Shown here one piece after another: positions 57,508-64,000 of a DNA stretch of 64,000 nucleotides; the stretch's first letter is position 1; every line of letters begins with the position of its first letter. The notes under the pieces were generated by a model. It was not told where the DNA came from and made no database searches. It saw nothing but the letters and a program-made list of their open reading frames with translations. The position numbers were made by a program, and so were the translations under genes. The stretch comes from Azolla caroliniana (taxonomy: Eukaryota; Polypodiophyta), in assembly GCA_043228905.1 (NCBI GenBank), contig JBHGNT010000011.1, positions 19,778,001 to 19,842,000 of the forward strand. The letters run 5' to 3'.

Positions 57508-59711
57508 CTAACTTCTAATTTGACTCAACATATAGTCCACTACATCATCCTCCATAGCAATATCTTCCACATCTATATCCAACTTATTATACGCTTCACT
57601 AAAGTCTTCAGGTAATGAAACATTTGCCTCATTAAGGACATCCAACCATGACCTAATGCACATTTCAACCTTGAAAGTCCATGAGTGTAGACGAATTCTA
57701 TCGTGAAAGTTATCTTTTGCTTCAGAATTAGCCTCCTCTGAAGGCACTGATGATGCTGGTATTGCTAAATAGTCACACGCCATCTTGTACATTCGAGGTA
57801 AAGCAAACCTAGTTTAGATGTAAACAAACATTTTGAAACTGATTTTGCACAAATTTGATGAAAAATGTTAAATTTATAATTGAGAAATGTGAAGCAAACC
57901 TGTTGTTAAACCACCATTGAAGTGGATCAATATCAGTTTGTGCTACTGCTCGAGGAATTCTCATAAACTGTTCCATTTCTAATTGTGAAGATGTCATTGA
58001 TTCTTGAGAAGGCTTATTGACACCTAAGATTTCCCAAAGATCTTCACGTTTTGTAAGATCTCTTTCATGTGTTTCATCATTAGAGTTTGGAACATAAAGT
58101 ACATAATTTTTTTCCAAGACTTTGTGAACCAAATTAATATCCAAATTCCTCTCAATTGTGTTATTGGATATTGGAACTCTGAAAACATATATGAAGACGA
58201 AACACATTACGTAATATGTATGAAAAAAAATATAGCAATCAATTTATTATGTATGAAAAAAGCTATTAATAGAGCAACATACCGTGGATCAAGAAAGGTC
58301 GCAATTCGAGAAGGTATGGACTTCAACGATTCTTGATATCTTATCAAATATTGTAAACATTTCTCACTAGCTTTTTCTTGCACTTCAAGAGTTGCCTTAC
58401 TTGAGCTAGATTCTATTGATTCCACATCCACTCCCAAATACTTGTTACAATGTGATAACATGCCATTGAAGGCAAGAGAAGCTATTGAGAGGGTGGGGTA
58501 CTTTGACCCACTTAAATAGGTATAAATTCTTGCAGGTAGAAGAAGCCATTGCTCCATTGCTTGTATGTGGTTCCAATCATCTATAGTAAGCATACTATCA
58601 ACGAAATCCGCAACAATAATAGAGTCGGCTATAGTGCAACTTAAAACATCTCTAAGTTTCAAGGCTTCTTAATACATTTCTAAGGTGGAATTCCATCTCG
58701 TAATGATATCAAGACAAGGTGGCTCCCACTCTCCATGCTCATACATTGATTTAGAATACTTTCTAAATATAGCTCTACGAACTTTACTAGAACGTATGGA
58801 TACCAAAATATTTCTCAACTTCATAGTGGAAGATGAGATGACCTCTAATGCAGCCTTAATACCAAGTTGAAATACATGAACCATACATCTCAACATAATA
58901 TTTGATGAAGGCAAAATATCATCTCCATGCATATCATGTAACAATCTACCCAACTCATTTGAGGCCATAATAGCATCACTAGCACCATCAGATGTTATGG
59001 ATAAGATGTGAGAAGAAATACCGAAGGATTTTAAACGCATAAATAAAGCTTGACCACAACGCTTACCTACGCCATCACCAGGAAATACATGGAAGAAATC
59101 AATGAGCATAGACATTGGCTTGGCAGATTCTCTACATATTGGATAAAATCCTTTCAAACTACTATTTGACCACCCATCAAACGTAATTGCAAAACGTGAA
59201 TCGAGTGTAGACAAAAAACCTATAACTATTTGACGAATGACAACATACATTTGCCCTATTGATCGTTTTAAAGTACATGCTGACTTAAGCCTATACCCTG
59301 GTAAGACATAATGCATGAATTGTTTAGAACCTAAGGACTCAACATGGACATAAGGCAACATTTCTATGATTATATATTTTCTGACAGAGCTATCAATTTT
59401 CTTCTCTAATGTACGAGTTATTAGAAGCTTGGATGTATCTAAGGGATTTTGGATCATAGACATTGGACTCATACTTGAGGAACTATGTGGCTCAAATGTG
59501 CTATTAATGTGATGTTTTTCTAATAAATGTTTTGTTAGAGTACCCGTGGATGTATTAGTTGACAAAGTACTAGAGCAATGTGAGCATCGACGACGGGGCA
59601 CACCATTATCTATGATATTTATCGTGTGTCGGTCTGTCCATGAAGTTCGTTGTCTCTTTGATTTTCCTTGAGAATGTTCATTGAAGGGGTGTCCACACTT
59701 GACTCCATGTT
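57508..59711 (-). pseudogene. hAT-family transposase with one in-frame stop
   Basis: Three exons on the minus strand: 59711-58283, 58178-57900, 57808-57508, joined by GT-AG introns in phase. The order is a BED zinc finger (RRCSHC, then LTKHLLEKHH), a catalytic core with ITFDGWSN and LSITSDGASDAIMASNELG, WEPPCLDIITRWNSTLEMY, and a C-terminal hATC dimerisation region (LAIPASSVPSEEANS, then RSWLDVL). A single TAA at 58671-58669 interrupts the core just after TRWNSTLEMY; sequence continues in the same frame on the other side. Otherwise the coding region appears nearly complete, so inactivation may be recent. It lies next to, and possibly within, the VTI1-like gene. The element's terminal repeats were not identified. 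Confidence 0.85.
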
Positions 59712-61264
59712 CTATGAGGAATAGAAAACTATATCGGACAATGAAGTCATAATTAGTGGTATAATAAGATGATACGTATAAAATCAAGGCCATAGATTAC
59801 TCAAGATATTGAAGGAGATAGATCTTAACATGGAATATTTATAAGTGAACATAGATCTTGATTGAAAAGAGTACAAAATCCAATGCTACAACCTACAATC
59901 ACAAGACACCTCTAAAAATTTGAGCAATGTGCTCAACTATGTCACATAAGTATGTACGATTGCACTAACATAAATACTTCTTTGAGTCAGAGAATTGGGA
60001 TGAACATTGAGAAGTACAAATATCCTTACGTATGTTATGTATGTATGGTTTATGCAACACGAGTAATAACTTACATGCATATGTGTACATCCACGTGTTT
60101 GCACATTAATATCACGCATCATCGCACATTAATATCACAAGCCAAAAAGCTCAAAGCGTCTCTTTTTTCTCAACTAGCATTTGCCTACATTTATGTCAAC
60201 ATACGAAAGAAATTGTGGGACAGTGTATATCCTCCCAATTAAATCATGGGCAAAGTATTTCTAGATTAATGGTTCTTACTTTGATGAAAACATGAAGTTC
60301 TAAAGCATTTTCTGGCTGGAAGAAAACCTATTTCGTGGCCAATGTCGTACCCTTGAATCTACCATTATTTATCCCTATCTACTCCATGCAAAGAAAAGAT
60401 GGGTCTCCCATGATCTTTCAATCTTTTGATCAAAAAATGTTTTAAAAATTCATTGGTGTAAAATTAAGCTACTTTTGGAGCAGTCATAAACGCCATCTTA
60501 TGGTACTCGGCATATATATGGCATTTTGTTTTTGTACAACATATATGGCAATAGGTAATGCATTTTAGCATTGTTGCTAGTTGGCAATGCCCCACTAAGA
60601 CTTGTACATGTATAAAGGTTTTCTTTACTTACAACACTTTCTATTAAAATTATTGCCTTATCCTCATTAATTGAAAAAAGTATTTCCAAAAATTATGCAT
60701 ATATTTTTTGTAACTTGATGGAGTAATAACATTTTTCCCATCAAGTGTCCTTTAATTTAATTATGTAGATCTAAATTTCTAAATCTATAAAGTTAAGGTT
60801 AGCAATGTAGCTCTAGTAAATCAATGGCATCCATGATCCTTACCATACGTTTCAAATACATAATTACATAATAGCCTGACATTGAACTCCTTATAATATG
60901 ATACCCTTACGCCTATTTGGCATGTACTTTGGAAATTTATGCCTTATATGATGCATTCCACATGAACTGTGTTTAGGAAAAATACTTGATTAGTCTGAGC
61001 ACTCACAAACTAGCCTGACCACTGCAGAAGAAGAAGGAGAGGAAGATGAAGGAGAGGGAGAAGAACTGTTGCAGTCTGTAGAAGAAGAAGGAGAGGGAGA
61101 TGAAGGAGAAGAGAAATTAGAATTGAGACTCGTTAGTAGTTACTGTTTGATAAAGAAATAAAAGTAAAAAAGGTATACAAACTAGGTTTTTGAAAAGCTA
61201 GGTTAAATTTGATCACTTTTTGCTAAATTGACATAACTGACCTTCAAAAAATGTGTTGAGAGAG
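59712..61264. other. intergenic, no gene seen
   Basis: Probably includes the 5' non-coding end of the hAT element. A purine-rich stretch at about 61027-61115 is a diverged tandem duplication ('gaagaagaaggagagg-agatgaaggaga', twice). No coding exon recognised. Confidence 0.45.
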
Positions 61265-61458
61265 AAATTTATAAAAGTATCTCACCAAACCGTTAAACCG
61301 TTTAAACTGAAATTGTTAAGCCGATGAGGACTCAAACCGAACCGAACTGAACTGGTGTCCCCCCCGAACCGAACCATACCATTTAAGTCGTTAAACCAAT
61401 TAAACCGCGGTTTCTCGGTTCGGTTTGGTTCGGTTCAAACCGAACCGTTGCCGATTGT
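61265..61458. mobile_element. CGGTT-rich element, right end, inserted in a LINE
   Basis: AACCG/CGGTT-rich sequence that ends with AACCGTTGCCGATTGT followed by TA (61459-61460), the same terminus as the 30504-30906 copy. The left terminus is not recognisable, so it is 5'-truncated or rearranged. It adjoins the 100-bp tandem duplication. Confidence 0.65.
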
Positions 61459-61645
61459 TAGTAACCTTGTTGGATGTGCGGTTTGGTTGGAGAAGACTCG
61501 CCTACATTGTTGTTCCCATAGAATCCAAAGAGAACCGAACCGAACCGTTGCCAATTGTTAGTAACCTTGTTGGATGTGCGGTTTGGTTGGAGAAGACTCG
61601 CCTACATTGTTGTTCCCATAGAATCCAAAGAGTTATTGGGCTGAC
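61441..61645. repeat. 100-bp tandem duplication spanning the CGGTT element / LINE junction
   Basis: 'gtaaccttgttggatgtgcgg' starts at 61461 and again at 61561, followed both times by the same LINE sequence up to 'gaatccaaagag'. Between the two copies lies a short piece of the CGGTT terminus (aaccgaaccgaaccgttgcc). The duplicated unit thus contains both LINE and element-end sequence and is nearly identical, so it arose recently. Confidence 0.85.
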
Positions 61646-64000
61646 CAATTCCAACACCTCTTGAGATTTGTCATTAAGAGGAGTGGAGTGGACATTGCCG
61701 CTGGAGGAGAAAAATACCACTTGTGCTTTTATCACTAAAGTCATCCCCTCCTCCTGATGCTCGTATTTGCCAATTGCGGCCTGCCATGATAGCCAACATA
61801 TATTTCCCCACTTGATTGAGCCTTGCACCTGGCATAATTGCAACAAGCGGCCAACCCCCCGGCATATTGATTCTACTACATGTGGGCACTCTACACAATT
61901 AGGAGAGCTAAGGTTCCCACGTTGCCATGCTCCCACCGGTAGGGACTTATGTATTAATAGCCATTGGAATGTGGTAATTCGCCTAGCGTGTTGTTGTTTC
62001 CAGATTTTTTGCCAAAACTTGGTGATTATTGTGGGAGGAACTTGAAATGTGTGCCAAACCTTCGCAGCAACCGGCTCTCAGGCGGTTTGACCAACTAGAA
62101 TGTGGCGACCCAATCTAGAAGTGAATTGGAAGAAAGGGATGGTTTTGCTTCCTTGTGTTGCATAGGGATCACACCATGTCCATTGCAAAGGGTCCCAAAG
62201 GACCTTACGTAGCCATGTGTTTTCATGAATACATATGTGCCAATCAGGTTGTACTTTGATCGTATCAAGATCTACAATCCATTTATGACCAGTATACGTG
62301 AGTACTGGAATTGCGTTATTTTGTGTTGGTGTCTCAGTGTCTCACAATTCAGAGCCTTCGAGTTTGTCTGGTGGACCCCTACCTCTTGGGAACAGAGATC
62401 CCTCCTCCTCGTGGCCTATCCATTTCTCCATTGTCATCCTTTGAGTAGCAGATTCCCTAATTGTACAGTGTTAATGATTTCCGATCTTATAGTCCATCCG
62501 CCCCTGATTCCATGGAATATGTTCGCCTGATCTTGTAGTGGCAGTGACATAAACCGTTACCAACATTCTATACTTTTTCCTGGACCTTCTGCAATGTATC
62601 CCCTTGACAACCCCTTACGTGATCCCAGTAGTTGATTAGATTCATCCTTGATACATGGGTTCCATAGGATACATTGACTGAGCTAGGCAGGTTCGGATCT
62701 TAGTTGATCACACTTGAGCCCTTGACGAATGTCACACCATGCCTTCCACATGGATGCACTGAATCTATCCTCCAATTTGGCGGGAGAAACTAGGTTTGAG
62801 ATCCATGTTTAGAATCCATCCCGTTTGGGGGGCCCAATTGACCCCTTTTGTGGCCTAAAGTAAGCGAAACGTAACCCCAATAGCATTTTCCAACAGTCAT
62901 TTCCTGGTTGGAGTCCTCGCACCACAAAGTAAGGCTTTTGATTGTGAAAAGGGATCGATAAGACCCAATCCCCCTCTCGACTAGGCGATGTGAGTATAGG
63001 CCATGCCACCTTGGTGCGAGCTACATGGTCTTCCTTACTAGACCAAATGTAGTTGTGGACCAGTCGTTGAATTTGATGTATACTTCCGTTGGAGATTGTC
63101 CAGCATGATAGACTGTACCATGTTGTTGGAAGTAGTACCTGATTTGCCACTATGATGTGACCTGCTAGCGACAGTTTTTTCGAGCTCCAATGTATCAACT
63201 TTTGTCGAATGGAATGGATAATGGATGCAATCATAGTCTACAGAGGTATGTTGAAACCAATTTGGAAACCCAAATATTTGGTGCTCGCTCCTTGATTGAT
63301 CCATTTGAAAGCGGGATGTGGGTGCCACATCGGATGTGTTTCCTGAGAGAGCCATATTACGCAAGATTTGTGCCAATTGATCATGGCGTTGGATCTCTTG
63401 CAAAATACAACTAGCCCACTTTCTAGCTTTTGGAGGTTTTCCAAGTCCCCTTGCATGTAGACTGTTGTGTCATCTGCAAATTCTATATCCAGGATGCTTT
63501 GATGAGAATGAGGTACGGGAATACCACGTAGGTTGAGATGTCGCGAGTTGAGAAAGCAAGAGAGTGCTTCGGCGTATAATAGAAATAAGGATGGAGCTAG
63601 TGGGCATCCATGCCGTATAGGTCGGGATATTCGGAGAAAGGGGCCCCTTTCACCTGCCAATGAAACGCAATTGTTGCCATTCCTATAAAGTCCTGCAATG
63701 CCTTTGATCCATGTCTCTTGAAAGCTGAGTTTCCCCATCACACTTTCTAGAAAGTTCCAGCATACCCTATCATATGCTTTCGTCGTTTCGTCTCCATCCT
63801 ATGGCAATATTCCTCATTTTGTCGCCATCCTCAATGGTCGTTCCATCCTCTCAATTGAGGCTGCACATCACAATTCTAGCATGCCTCGGGCCTTTGGAGC
63901 AGAAGAATTCCTTCGTTGTTTTGTCCCCTACTCGAATCCATCGTGCCATGCTTCCATGAAACTCCATGTCATATATTTCCTTTTCCACCATGCTAAGTTC
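61646..64000 (-). mobile_element. LINE, 3' part, running off the right edge of the window
   Basis: Minus strand. At 64000-63780 the region just upstream of RT is readable (MARWIRVGDKTTKEFFCSKG). The fingers motifs are then missing through an internal deletion, and RT continues as AYDRVCWNFLES, IRHGCPLAPSLFLLYAEAL and DIEFADDTTVYMQGD (63741-63238). Later come KLSLAGHIIVANQVLLPTTW (about 63170) and the C-terminal region near 61500-62040 shared with the fragment at 401-930. There are several frameshifts. FADD is the usual variant of the catalytic YADD. A dead copy; the 5' part lies outside the window. Confidence 0.85.

Overview
This is AT-rich nuclear DNA of a vascular plant, probably an angiosperm. 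The evidence is GT-AG introns, plant-only families (DETOXIFICATION-type MATE transporters, an alpha-dioxygenase, and traces of IQD, PPR, DUF620 and VTI1-type SNARE genes) and a dense load of plant LINE, Copia, hAT and simple-repeat sequence. I could not identify the species.

Layout. Three closely similar, intact eight-exon MATE genes lie on the + strand (5303-8375, 37613-40605, 47276-50172). They are duplicated together with parts of their flanks. An intact ten-exon alpha-dioxygenase gene lies between copies 1 and 2 (22849-27015). These four are the only genes I judge complete. Gene fragments or broken genes are: DUF620-like (about 21.6-22.1 kb), an IQD-like first exon (35.6 kb), PPR (53.4-54.0 kb), and the C-terminal half of a VTI1-type SNARE with a duplicated membrane segment (56.3-57.3 kb). 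Mobile sequence includes LINE copies (0.4-1.1, 42.5-46.75, 50.6-53.0, 55.7-55.95 and 61.5-64 kb), a Copia gag relic, a hAT transposase pseudogene, and a family of CGGTT-rich elements with terminal inverted repeats.

The most unusual object is a 9.0-kb element at 11386-20392. It has near-perfect 35-bp terminal inverted repeats and a candidate 4-bp target duplication (ATAA). It carries two divergent genes. On the minus strand is a six-exon gene joining a ParB-like domain to a beta-order amino (N6-adenine/N4-cytosine) DNA methyltransferase. On the plus strand is a DUF7869-like presumed transposase with three candidate acidic residues. Intron 1 of the methyltransferase gene holds five copies of an identical 25-bp palindrome (one with an inverted centre) at 51-52-bp spacing, separated by diverged spacers. 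Both genes are broken in this copy: three in-frame stops in the methyltransferase, and one frameshift plus one stop in the transposase. A shortened relative with the same terminus, transposase C-terminus and palindrome remnants lies in the opposite orientation at 54447 to about 55590, so this is a family. The segment just outside the element's right end recurs directly after MATE copy 3, with the junction falling at the base where the element ends.

How it fits together: the window reads as a recent tandem MATE cluster, rearranged and padded by transposons, next to an oxylipin gene, plus a decayed copy of what looks like a DNA-modifying, ParB-methyltransferase-bearing plant transposon. All functional statements rest on motif recognition by eye; no database search was run.
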